64,000 nucleotides of DNA from Bradyrhizobium sp. (lineage in GTDB: Bacteria > Pseudomonadota > Alphaproteobacteria > Rhizobiales > Xanthobacteraceae), in NCBI GenBank assembly GCA_028290305.1, contig JAQGKC010000346.1:33189-97188 (forward strand), written 5' to 3'. The notes under the pieces were generated by a model. The model made no database searches. It was not told where the DNA came from and saw nothing but the letters and a program-made list of their open reading frames with translations. Below are positions 33,840-41,856 of the stretch, piece after piece. Position 1 is the stretch's first letter. Every line of letters starts with the position of its first letter. Position numbers and translations under genes: made by a program.

Positions 33840-36346
33840 AGATAACACCGGCCGCCGCGATCGTACCCATCCTGGTTGTGCTGCTCACCTGGCTGTCGCT
33901 GCGTGCGATCAATCCGGAGGCAGAAATGTTCGATCACGCCCTCGGGGAGCTCGATCGTTTCTCAATGATAGAAAGCGCGCTCTATCGCGATGTTTTCACC
34001 GCGCGCGCCGGTACATTGCGCAACTACGATCCATTAGTCCGGGAGATCGACGCACTGCACGATTCTCTCGATCGACTGCGCAAAACTGCCGCCATTGATA
34101 CCGAGACGGCAGCGGCAGTCGATCAACTTGCGGTGTCGGTCGACCGGCAGGAGGAGTTGGTCGAAAAATTCAAGAGCGACAATGCTCTGTTGCATAATTC
34201 TCTTTCTTTTTTCGGAAGGTTCAGCGTTCGACTGGCGTCGTCGGACCTGGGTCCGGTCATCAGTACCGCCGCCGCTGCGATGCTTCACCTGACGCTCGAT
34301 ACCTCGTCGGAGGCCGCGCGCGAGGTCCAGGACGGTTTGGATGAACTCGACCAACGGGCTCGCGTAGCCGGTGGTGATTCCGTTGCAGCGTTGCTGGCGC
34401 ACGGGCGATTGCTTCATGACCTCCTCCCCGCCGTCGACAACACGTTAAGGGCAATGCGCGCTTTGCCGCGAAAGCGGGAGCAGGACACTCTCCGCGCGAT
34501 GGTCCTGACGCGCCAGGTTACATCTAGGAATTCAGCACGACAGTATCGTCGGCTGCTCTACGGTACGTCCCTGCTTTTGGTCGGATTCCTGGTTTGTCTT
34601 GGCCTGCGGTTGCGGGCGCGGGCGAACGCGCTTCAGCGCCGCGCCGCGTTCGAGCACGTGATCGCGGGCGTCTCGATGCGCTTCATCAACGCGCAGCCGC
34701 AACACATTGATGCTGAGATCGAACGTGCGCTCGCTGTTATGGCGCGGTGTCTTGGCTCAGACCGGGCTTATTTTGTTTTGTCCGGCCCGGCACCACGGTT
34801 GCACGTCTGGTGCAATGCGGGAATGAGATTTTCGCCGGGGTGGCCACAGCGTGCGCCTGAGTTCGCGGCACAGTTCGGCCCCATCGTCGATGGAATTATT
34901 CACATTCCACGCGTTAACCGGATGCCGCCGGGCAAAAACAAAGACGCCTGCATCGCTCTTGGCCTGGGCGGATGGGCGTGTGCGACCAATGTCGATAAGG
35001 ACGGTACCGGCGTTGCCCTGGGTTTTGATGCGATCGGCCGGCCTTGTCGCATAACAGCCCCCGGCGAACTCAGCCTGTTGCGCATGGCCCTCGATACCAT
35101 TGTCTATGCCGTCGAGAGGCACTCGATGGAAAGAGAACGAGCACGGCTGGAGACGCGCCTGCAGCAGGCCCGTCGCATGGAGACGGTGGGTACACTCACC
35201 AGTGGTATCGCCCATAACTTCAACAATATCCTGGGAGGGATTCTCGGCCACTCGGAAGTGATAGAAGAGCACCTCGGTTCGGACACCCGGCCGCTTCGCA
35301 ATCTCGATGCGATCCGCCGAGGAGCAGAGCGCGCGCGCGATCTCGTCGATCAGATTCTTACTTTCGGACGCCGCCGCGACGCGCGTCGCAGGCCCTTGAG
35401 CGCACGAGCTCTGGTTACCGAGGCCGCGTCGTTGCTGAATGTTTCCCTGCCGCCGGGGGTCGATCTCGTTATCCAGGAAGCACCCGTGGCCGCCATCGTA
35501 TCAGGCGAGCCGGCCGAATTGCAGCAGGTGATCCTCAACCTCTGCAACAATGCAGCGCAGGCGATGGAAAATGCCGGGCGCATCGATCTCGAAACCGAGG
35601 TGCACGAAGTTGTCGGCGAGCGCTCGCTTACCCACGGCGAGCTCCAACCAGGCCGCTATGTGCGCATCGCGGTGCGAGATGCCGGCCGCGGCATGGACGG
35701 GTCCACGCTGGCCCGAATCTTCGAGCCTTTCTTTACCACACGTTCGGCCGGGAACGGGCTGGGGCTGGCGACGGTACGGGAGATCGTGCGTGAGCATGGC
35801 GGCGCGATGAACGTGCGGAGCGCGCCGGGCGAGGGCAGTCGTTTCGAGGTTTGGCTGCCCTGTCTGGCGGTCGTCGGGCCGGTGGCAGAGATCGATGCGC
35901 CAATGCTTCCATTGGGATGTGGTGAAACAGTACTGATAGTTACCAACGATAGCGCCCGATTGTTGAGGGACGAGGAGATGTTGGCGGCACTCGGCTACGA
36001 GCCGGTCGGATTCATGGCCGCCGACGCAGCGTTGGCCGCATGCCGCGCTGCACCGGAACGGTTCGACATGCTGGTCATCGGCCATCTCGGGTCCGCCCCA
36101 TTGTCGCTCGAACTGGCGTTCGCGCTGCATGCGGCTGCACCCGATCTGCCGATTGTGCTGGCGATGACGTCAGCGAATGAGATCGACGCCGATGTATTGG
36201 TGGCCGCGGGTATCGCGGATGTTGTGCGCTGGCCCATCATTGCCGCAGAGGTCGCGGCGGCCCTCGATCATTGTTCGGCCGCGAAAAGGCGTGAAGCGAA
36301 AGGGGACCTGGAACGCAGGACATATTCCTCAGCGCATCAAATGTAG
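33836..36346 (+). CDS. Hybrid histidine kinase with DAHL-type sensor and degenerate receiver
   Basis: This 836-residue protein has a first helix (residues 8-24), a long helical periplasmic region (about 25-235, DAHL-like) and a second helix (about 241-257), followed by a GAF-like domain to about 430. The kinase core has H460 in GIAHNFNNILGGILGH and ATPase motifs LNLCNNAAQAM, RDAGRGMD and GNGLGLATVREI. The C-terminal receiver (about 715-825) lacks the phospho-Asp: the expected position reads DMLVIGHLGSAP, and the acidic pair at its start is reduced to VTND. It resembles VirA-like kinases. It overlaps the MauG-family gene, so a periplasmic redox signal is conceivable. Confidence 0.85.
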   Translation: MKITPAAAIVPILVVLLTWLSLRAINPEAEMFDHALGELDRFSMIESALYRDVFTARAGTLRNYDPLVREIDALHDSLDRLRKTAAIDTETAAAVDQLAVSVDRQEELVEKFKSDNALLHNSLSFFGRFSVRLASSDLGPVISTAAAAMLHLTLDTSSEAAREVQDGLDELDQRARVAGGDSVAALLAHGRLLHDLLPAVDNTLRAMRALPRKREQDTLRAMVLTRQVTSRNSARQYRRLLYGTSLLLVGFLVCLGLRLRARANALQRRAAFEHVIAGVSMRFINAQPQHIDAEIERALAVMARCLGSDRAYFVLSGPAPRLHVWCNAGMRFSPGWPQRAPEFAAQFGPIVDGIIHIPRVNRMPPGKNKDACIALGLGGWACATNVDKDGTGVALGFDAIGRPCRITAPGELSLLRMALDTIVYAVERHSMERERARLETRLQQARRMETVGTLTSGIAHNFNNILGGILGHSEVIEEHLGSDTRPLRNLDAIRRGAERARDLVDQILTFGRRRDARRRPLSARALVTEAASLLNVSLPPGVDLVIQEAPVAAIVSGEPAELQQVILNLCNNAAQAMENAGRIDLETEVHEVVGERSLTHGELQPGRYVRIAVRDAGRGMDGSTLARIFEPFFTTRSAGNGLGLATVREIVREHGGAMNVRSAPGEGSRFEVWLPCLAVVGPVAEIDAPMLPLGCGETVLIVTNDSARLLRDEEMLAALGYEPVGFMAADAALAACRAAPERFDMLVIGHLGSAPLSLELAFALHAAAPDLPIVLAMTSANEIDADVLVAAGIADVVRWPIIAAEVAAALDHCSAAKRREAKGDLERRTYSSAHQM

Positions 36347-36424
36347 CTGGTCGTCACGGAAGAAGCCAGGAAAGCACTTCTCTTTTCAGCACGCCGCACC
36401 GAGGCGGAGCCCTTGCCGCAGTCG

Positions 36425-36471
36425 TTACGGTCGTAGCGAACTTCCTTTTCAGCGTAATCATGCAGTAGCGC
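36425..36471 (+). promoter_or_regulatory. Promoter-like element upstream of the FAD oxidase
   Basis: TTACGGTCG (36425-36433) within CGTTACGGTCGTAGCG is followed exactly 36 bp later by TGCAGTAGCGC (36461-36471), 51 bp before the ATG at 36512. The acyl-CoA ligase gene at 26008 has the same two elements at the same spacing, which suggests a common regulator. Confidence 0.5.
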
Positions 36472-36511
36472 GGCTGATTCACTCTCCCGTGAGAACGATT
36501 GGGAGATTGAG

Positions 36512-37894
36512 ATGGCAACGATGAGCAAGATAGTCGAGCCCGGACTCGCCGCCGCGCACCTTCGCACAGTGATGCGAGGCAAGGTCGTGTTGCCCGGCGA
36601 TGATGCTTACGGAGCGGCCCGCCAGATCTGGAATGGCGCGGTAGACCACTGTCCGGCGCTCCTTGCGATCTGCGAGACTCCCGAGGACATCGCAGCTGCA
36701 GTACGCGTTGCGCGGGCACATCGACTTCCCCTTTCAGTCCGGGGTGGTGGACACGACTGGGCGGGGCGGGCGTTGCGCCACAATGGTCTTGTGATCGACC
36801 TCTCTGCGATGCGGCACGTGACGGTGCATGCGGCGGCACGTACCGCCGTGGTCGCCGGCGGTGCCACAGCCAGAGATGTCATCGCCGCTGCTGCTCCGCA
36901 CGGTCTCGTTGCGGTTACCGGCAATTGCGGCGCGGTCGGGATGGCCGGCCTTACGCTGGGCGGTGGCTATGGTCCCCTAAGTTCGCGGTTCGGTCTCGCG
37001 CTGGACAACCTGCTCGGCGTCGAGATCGTCCTTGCGGACGGTCGGCACATCACAGCCGACGCCTTGGAACACCCCGACCTGTTCTGGGCCCTACGCGGCG
37101 GCGGCGGCAATTTCGGGGTGGTGACCTCGATGCGCGTTCGGCTCCACCCGATCCGCGAACTGCTGGCGGGCTTGATGCTGTTTCCATGGTCTGAAGCCAC
37201 TAAGGTCCTGCGGCGTTATGCCGAGACAGTCGCATCGGCGCCCGATGAACTCGCGGTGACGGCCGGTATGCTGTCGGGACCTGACTGTAGCCCCGCGCTG
37301 TTCCTGGCGCCGGTCTGGAGCGGCGAGCCGGCGCAAGGAGAGCAGATTCTCGACGGATTAAAGCGCCTCGGCACCACAATAGCAGCCTCGATCGGACCCA
37401 TGAGCTACGCCGATCTGCTGAACATATTCGATGCCGAGGTAGTGAATGGCCGGCACTATGCGCTGCAGACACGCTGGCTGCCTGAACTGACGTCCGATGT
37501 GGTCGCCTCTCTCGTCGCGGCCGGAAGCAACAGGACATCCCCCTTCGCGATGATTGCGATGCATCATTTCCACGGCGCAGCGACGCGGATACCCGCGATG
37601 GGATCTGCCTTCGGCGTACGGCGAGAGCATTTCCTCGTCGAGGCGATCGCGGCCTGGGACCCGGAGGACGAAAAAAATGGCGCTGTCCATCGAGCGTGGG
37701 CGCGCAATCTGTCTCGGGTATTGGCGCCGTCGGCATTGCCCGGCGGCTACGCCAATCTCCTCGGCCCGGACGACCACGACCAGATCGCGCTCGCCTATGG
37801 CGCCAATATCGACCGGCTCCGGAAGGTGAAGCGGCGCTTTGATCCCGATAACGTTTTCTCGGCGATACCGCTATCGGTCTGCGGACGTTCGTGA
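36512..37894 (+). CDS. FAD-linked oxidase (berberine-bridge-enzyme type)
   Basis: This 460-residue flavoprotein has the FAD-binding PCMH domain with both likely covalent attachment sites: H81 in VRGGGHDWAG and C139 in TGNCGAVGMAGLTLGGGYG. The C-terminal BBE segment includes YANLLGPDDHDQIALAYGAN and the closing KRRFDPDNVF. Enzymes of this type oxidise sugars, alcohols or alkaloid-like compounds with oxygen or another acceptor. No signal peptide is present, so it is probably cytoplasmic. ATG 36512 follows GGGAGATTGAG. It may be co-regulated with the acyl-CoA ligase at 26008. Confidence 0.88.
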   Translation: MATMSKIVEPGLAAAHLRTVMRGKVVLPGDDAYGAARQIWNGAVDHCPALLAICETPEDIAAAVRVARAHRLPLSVRGGGHDWAGRALRHNGLVIDLSAMRHVTVHAAARTAVVAGGATARDVIAAAAPHGLVAVTGNCGAVGMAGLTLGGGYGPLSSRFGLALDNLLGVEIVLADGRHITADALEHPDLFWALRGGGGNFGVVTSMRVRLHPIRELLAGLMLFPWSEATKVLRRYAETVASAPDELAVTAGMLSGPDCSPALFLAPVWSGEPAQGEQILDGLKRLGTTIAASIGPMSYADLLNIFDAEVVNGRHYALQTRWLPELTSDVVASLVAAGSNRTSPFAMIAMHHFHGAATRIPAMGSAFGVRREHFLVEAIAAWDPEDEKNGAVHRAWARNLSRVLAPSALPGGYANLLGPDDHDQIALAYGANIDRLRKVKRRFDPDNVFSAIPLSVCGRS

Positions 37895-38050
37895 GTACAG
37901 ATTGACGAACGTCGAGGACGGTGAAGATGATTTTGATACGGTTACATTAGGTGCTGAGATCAAGATCAAGGGGAACGCCCGGGATATCAATCCGCTGTTT
38001 TATGCCGTGCGGTATGACGTGATCGGAGTCCTTGGGCTTCAACAGGTCAA

Positions 38051-38064
38051 TTGACGGCGATCAA
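38051..38064. promoter_or_regulatory. FNR/FixK-type box upstream of a small exported peptide
   Basis: TTGACGGCGATCAA fits TTGA-N6-TCAA. Its centre is 70 bp before the ATG at 38128, which fits an activator site near -41.5 with a short leader. An imperfect copy, TTGACGAACGTCGA, lies at 37902-37915. Confidence 0.68.
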
Positions 38065-38127
38065 CGCTTCAACCGATTGCAACGCCTACAATCAATCCAT
38101 CCAAATCCTGACACGAAGAGAAATCCC

Positions 38128-38289
38128 ATGCGGCTCGCGACTACGAGCATCGCTCTTGCAATACTTATCGGTTCGCCGGCCGCCGCTCAGGCGGGCCGGT
38201 ATGAACTGGTTCCCGAACCCGACGTCCGCCAAACGTCCTCGACCACTGGCATTCCCGGAAATAGCGTTGACCGGGCGATCAACCAATGA
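38128..38289 (+). CDS. Small exported peptide
   Basis: This 53-residue product starts with a clear Sec signal (LATTSIALAILIGSPAAAQA, residues 3-22), leaving a mature peptide of about 30 residues beginning GRYELVPEPDVRQTSS. GAAGAGAAA lies upstream of the ATG as a ribosome-binding site and a perfect FixK-type box is 70 bp upstream. I do not recognise a family. The short polar mature part suggests a periplasmic factor whose gene is induced at low oxygen; that is inference from the box. Confidence 0.55.
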   Translation: MRLATTSIALAILIGSPAAAQAGRYELVPEPDVRQTSSTTGIPGNSVDRAINQ

Positions 38290-38342
38290 TGCACTCATCG
38301 TAGTTTGATGGCCATGTCGACGAATAGTCTTGCGGGGTTGTC

Positions 38343-39272
38343 ATGAAGATTGGAATCATCGGTGCGGGAAGGGTTGGGTGTGCTTGCGCTTTCGCCGCTG
38401 TCGTACGCGGCAGTGCCCGAACAATCGTCCTCGTGGACCGAACGCGCAAACGTGCGGCGGCGGTTGCCGCCGACCTTCGTTACGGATCGCCGCTTTGTCC
38501 CAAGACGACGGTTGTCGATGGTGGGTACGACGATCTGGCTGATGCTACGCTGGTGATGATTACCGCTGGAATAAACGAAAAATCCGGCGGTGCCACGGAC
38601 CGGAACGATCCTCAAGGCAGATTGCGGCTGCTGGATAAGAACACCGAAATCTATCGTGACATCGTTCCGCAGGTTGTGCGCGCGGCACCTCGCGCCGTTA
38701 TAGTGGTCATAACCGACCCGCCCGATCCCCTCGCCGATATTGCCCGCAGCAGCGCGGGGCACGATCGCGTGCTGAGTACCGGCACCTTCCTCGATAGCTT
38801 GCGTTTCCGGGTTCATTTGGCGGAGCATTTTGATGTCGATGCTAATCAAGTAGAGGCCCAGGTGATCGGAGAGCACGGAACCTCACAGGTATTTCTTTGG
38901 TCAACCGCGCGTATCGCGGGCATGCCGTTCAGTAAACTCATCGCGGAGCGCGGTGAAACGCTCGATACGGTGCGCAAGAAAATCGAAAAGGACGTTCGTT
39001 ATGCCAACATCGCCATCATCGAAGGTAATGATGCGAGTCAGTTTGGCATTGGCATCGTTGCGGCACGGATCGCGGAAATCGTTCTTCGCGATGAGCGGGC
39101 GGTGATACCGATCGGTAGTTACAATGACAGGTTTGGCGTCACGTTGTCACTTCCGAGTATTGTTGGGCGTAGCGGCGTAGTCCGCACTTTCGAACCGGAG
39201 ATGTCGGCCGAGGAGCGGCAAGCGCTGGCGGTTGGTGCCACCAATTTAAGGAAGTCCTTGGGCTTAAACTGA
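38343..39272 (+). CDS. Lactate/malate dehydrogenase family protein
   Basis: This 309-residue protein has the NAD-binding GAGRVGCACAFAAV (about residues 7-20), catalytic H178 in IGEHGTSQ, D151 and substrate-binding R154 in TFLDSLRFR. The usual TNPVD segment reads TDPPD (residues 124-128), so the conserved Asn that contacts the nicotinamide and substrate is Asp. The mobile-loop region NDPQGRLRLLDKN keeps an arginine at 93. This is the L-lactate dehydrogenase branch by overall pattern, but the altered residue leaves the substrate open. It lies 53 bp after the small exported peptide, possibly in the same FixK-type unit. Confidence 0.8.
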   Translation: MKIGIIGAGRVGCACAFAAVVRGSARTIVLVDRTRKRAAAVAADLRYGSPLCPKTTVVDGGYDDLADATLVMITAGINEKSGGATDRNDPQGRLRLLDKNTEIYRDIVPQVVRAAPRAVIVVITDPPDPLADIARSSAGHDRVLSTGTFLDSLRFRVHLAEHFDVDANQVEAQVIGEHGTSQVFLWSTARIAGMPFSKLIAERGETLDTVRKKIEKDVRYANIAIIEGNDASQFGIGIVAARIAEIVLRDERAVIPIGSYNDRFGVTLSLPSIVGRSGVVRTFEPEMSAEERQALAVGATNLRKSLGLN

Positions 39273-39279
39273 GGTCGTC

Positions 39280-39621
39280 ATGCCGAAACCGCAATGCGAG
39301 GTTCGGCGAAGGTCGACCGCGAGAAGCTATACGCTTGCAAATAACCGTGCAGTTGCGCCACAACTGCTGCGCCTTCGCCAATCGCCCCGCCGACGCGTTT
39401 CACGGAACCCGATCGGACGTCTGCTGCGGCGAAATACGCCGGTTACGCTGGATTCCAGCGGCGAACGGCCTACCGGTATTTCGATTACGGTTCGGCCGGA
39501 CGGCGACAGTTGGAAGGTCGTCATCATGCAGGAAGGGCAGATCAGCGACGACAAGGCCCCCTTCGAGATGATCTCACTGATCGCTGACCGGTTACGGGGA
39601 CAATTCGATCTAAAGATATAG
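39280..39621 (+). CDS. Uncharacterised small protein after the LDH-like gene
   Basis: This 113-residue frame starts 7 bp after the LDH-like stop, with GAGG upstream of the ATG. The first half is arginine-rich and may not be well ordered. The second half, SGERPTGISITVRPDG, then WKVVIMQEGQISDDKAPFEMISLIADRLRGQFDL, reads like a small compact alpha/beta domain. I cannot place it in a family. An internal start cannot be excluded. Confidence 0.45.
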   Translation: MPKPQCEVRRRSTARSYTLANNRAVAPQLLRLRQSPRRRVSRNPIGRLLRRNTPVTLDSSGERPTGISITVRPDGDSWKVVIMQEGQISDDKAPFEMISLIADRLRGQFDLKI

Positions 39622-39725
39622 GCTCCCCGCTCCTGAAGCGCCCTCCCGGAATGACCCGTTAATACGGCGGGTAGGGCATCGTTTCCCCTAAATCCATTGC
39701 TGTTATCGCGCCGCAGGCACACTAG

Positions 39726-40472
39726 CTACCGGCCGATTCGTACACGGGTAATTTCCTGTCCCCGGTCATCCGTAACGAGAACGGAGGATCCTTGCCAGCC
39801 TTCATCTTGCGCAAGCTCCTGGGCAATGACGAAGGCATGGGCCATGGCGTCGTCGGGAGTGGAAAAAACAGATCCCGTTTCGTCCGGATACCGGCTGCCG
39901 TTGTCAATGTGGAAATAAAACCGGTTTCGTTCAGTCAAAACCTCTGTTCTGGATTCGTCGAATGCAATTCCCGAAGAGAAACGCTCGAGATGGCGTCGAG
40001 CTGCCTGCTTCAAGGGGATGGTCACGAGGTCAATAGTCGAATCGAATCTGTCAGAGAAGTATCGACCGATTTGCTGGTGAATACCGAAGATAACGCGATG
40101 ATTCGGCGTACCGACAAGCCGCGATCCCAGAATATCGCGAATGCCGCACGTCAATACAAAGTCGTTATACCACTCGCTCTTCCGGAACAGCGAGTCCGGG
40201 AGACACTCGGACAGCTTTTTCCAGCGCGCGTCGAGCAATGGCGTGTACGGATCCAGAGCGGCGTAGTGCCGGACGTAATCGGATTTGAATCCAGCGCTAG
40301 AGCCAGAAAAGTAGGCCTCGTCCACGTTTCCGGTGCTCTTGTTCAAAATGATCAGTGCCGCGCCCGCGACGCCCGCTGCGTCCGTCAACACCTTTAGCGC
40401 TTCTGCCCACGCCTCAGGTGAGATCGCGGCATCGTGAAACGTTGAAACGAGAGAGGGCATGACAGATTGCAT
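39726..40472 (-). CDS. LuxR-type sensor domain fused to DUF6894, no HTH
   Basis: From ATG 40472 the product has 248 residues. Residues about 10-160 resemble the ligand-binding half of LuxR-type regulators of rhizobia (SPEAWAEALKVLTDAAG, YVRHYAALDPYTPLL, SEWYNDFVLTCGIRDILGS). Instead of an HTH, the C-terminal part (about 180-246) is a DUF6894 domain: RFYFHIDNGSRYPDETGS, then AMAHAFVIAQELA and VLVTDDRGQEITRVRIG. The frame is open to a GTG at 40625, but a perfect FixK-type box at 40527-40540 lies within that extension, so the start at 40472 is preferred. An ATG at 40460 is also possible. Confidence 0.62.
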   Translation of the reverse strand: MQSVMPSLVSTFHDAAISPEAWAEALKVLTDAAGVAGAALIILNKSTGNVDEAYFSGSSAGFKSDYVRHYAALDPYTPLLDARWKKLSECLPDSLFRKSEWYNDFVLTCGIRDILGSRLVGTPNHRVIFGIHQQIGRYFSDRFDSTIDLVTIPLKQAARRHLERFSSGIAFDESRTEVLTERNRFYFHIDNGSRYPDETGSVFSTPDDAMAHAFVIAQELAQDEGWQGSSVLVTDDRGQEITRVRIGR

Positions 40473-40526
40473 CCCAAAAATTCGACTAGAATTCAGCGAA
40501 TTTAGTAGCTCCCGGGAAGCGTGGAG

Positions 40527-40540
40527 TTGACGACCGTCAA
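40527..40540. promoter_or_regulatory. FNR/FixK-type box serving the minus-strand DUF6894 gene
   Basis: TTGACGACCGTCAA matches TTGA-N6-TCAA and is nearly palindromic. Its centre is 61 bp upstream of the ATG at 40472, which would place a start site about 20 bp before the gene. It decides against the longer reading frame. Confidence 0.65.
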
Positions 40541-40593
40541 ACCAGTTATCCGAAATGGAATATTCGCATCGCAACGAAATCCGCGACATTCCA

Positions 40594-40607
40594 TTGATAT
40601 CCGTCAA
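40594..40607. promoter_or_regulatory. FNR/FixK-type box serving the plus-strand gene at 40709
   Basis: TTGATATCCGTCAA matches TTGA-N6-TCAA. Its centre is 108 bp upstream of the ATG at 40709. With the box at 40527 it gives each of the two divergent genes its own site. Confidence 0.65.
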
Positions 40608-40708
40608 GGTGAGGTCGGTGATCACGGTGGGAAACAGTAATCAGCGTTATCTGCCCCATCGCGCCAGCCGCGGATGATCTGCCGTCTCTCGCGCAAAGGG
40701 ATCGTGTC

Positions 40709-41332
40709 ATGCTGATCACAACCTGCCGCCTCTACGATTCATACGACGACGCCAATCGGATCATCGTTGCGCTCGGGGCCGCGAACCTGCCGAACCTGCC
40801 ACCTTCTGAAATCAGCGTGATTTCGAACAATTGCGACACCTGGTACCGCGCCGCGAAGACCGCCAATGTTGTCCCTTTGCGGAAGCATGGCGCGGCTGAT
40901 GGAAAGGTCGAGGGAGCAGCCATCGGGGCTGCGATCGGCGCAACGGCGGCGACTACCGCCAGCCTGGTCACGATGCTGGCGATTCCTGGTGTGGGCGCCG
41001 TTGTCGGCGCCGGGTGGCTCGCCGCCATATTGGGCGGCATGGCGGTCGGCGGCATAACTGGCGGCTTGCTTGGCGCGCTGACCAATGCCGGCGTCAGCGA
41101 GGAGGACGCGCAGGTTTTCGTCGAGGGCGTGCGTCGCGGCGGGACGCTGCTCGTCGTGAGGGTACCACAGACTGAATTGCCGCGGATAGAGGCGACGATG
41201 AACCATTCCGCGGTGAAACTAAGGGAGCGCGGCGATCTGTACCGCAAATCGGGCTGGCAGGCGTTCGACCCCAACGCCGTGCCCTATACCGCCGATCAGG
41301 TGCGCAGCGAACGCGCGCTGCATACTCACTAG
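40709..41332 (+). CDS. General-stress-type membrane-associated protein (YflT/DUF1269-like)
   Basis: This 207-residue protein starts with an ACT-like fold pattern (LITTCRLYDSYDDANRIIVAL), followed by a glycine/alanine-rich double hydrophobic region (about residues 68-128, AAIGAAIGATAATTASLVTML and GAGWLAAILGGMAVGG), and a C-terminal half (GVRRGGTLLVVRVPQTELPRI). This three-part layout is that of bacterial general-stress proteins related to YflT. A FixK-type box lies upstream. Its role is probably membrane or envelope stress protection, but no activity is known. Confidence 0.65.
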   Translation: MLITTCRLYDSYDDANRIIVALGAANLPNLPPSEISVISNNCDTWYRAAKTANVVPLRKHGAADGKVEGAAIGAAIGATAATTASLVTMLAIPGVGAVVGAGWLAAILGGMAVGGITGGLLGALTNAGVSEEDAQVFVEGVRRGGTLLVVRVPQTELPRIEATMNHSAVKLRERGDLYRKSGWQAFDPNAVPYTADQVRSERALHTH

Positions 41333-41347
41333 CAGACTTGTCGAAAT

Positions 41348-41361
41348 TTGACGTCCGTCAA
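41348..41361. promoter_or_regulatory. FNR/FixK-type box upstream of the small membrane protein at 41455
   Basis: TTGACGTCCGTCAA matches TTGA-N6-TCAA, 15 bp after the previous stop. Its centre is 100 bp upstream of ATG 41455. Confidence 0.65.
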
Positions 41362-41454
41362 GGCCGCGATGAGCCCGTCGCTTCATTCTCGGTTGATAGA
41401 TAGATTCGGGTTCTGGCCGCGACTTCGCTGTTCCTTTGCGCCGCAACCCTGTTG

Positions 41455-41742
41455 ATGGTCGTAAAACCGGAGATCGCAGTGATCCTCGAACAAGTGATCC
41501 TCGATCAAATGCTCTTGGGTATCATGGTGGTGGCCGCCGTGCTGTTGCTGCTGCCATTCTTCCTCGTTATGGCCGGCGTCGGGGCGGCGATGCTGCTCTG
41601 GTTTATTGCTTCCGCGGCGGTGTTGGGTGCTCTGGTTTTCTGGTCGGTGTTTCCCGATACCTACGGGCTCGCGGCCTTGCTGCTTGCACTCGTCACCGGA
41701 CTACTCATTGTCGATCGAGGATCTCGGCATGGTGCTTCTTGA
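41455..41742 (+). CDS. Small membrane protein, three to four helices
   Basis: This 95-residue protein is almost entirely hydrophobic: helices near residues 17-40 (LGIMVVAAVLLLLPFFLVMAG), 42-62 (AAMLLWFIASAAVLGALVFWS) and 67-87 (TYGLAALLLALVTGLLIV). The ATG at 41455 is used rather than a TTG one codon earlier. It follows a perfect FixK-type box and precedes a Bax-inhibitor-like gene by 114 bp. I do not recognise a family. Confidence 0.55.
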   Translation: MVVKPEIAVILEQVILDQMLLGIMVVAAVLLLLPFFLVMAGVGAAMLLWFIASAAVLGALVFWSVFPDTYGLAALLLALVTGLLIVDRGSRHGAS

Positions 41743-41856
41743 TCGGCGCAAGATGGCGCGAGGCCCGGCGGCCTGCCGCTTGCGAGCGCGTTGCGGCGGG
41801 ATCGATGTAACCCATGACCCCGCGTTCTAGTCGGGCCAACCCTACAGGAGTAACCG

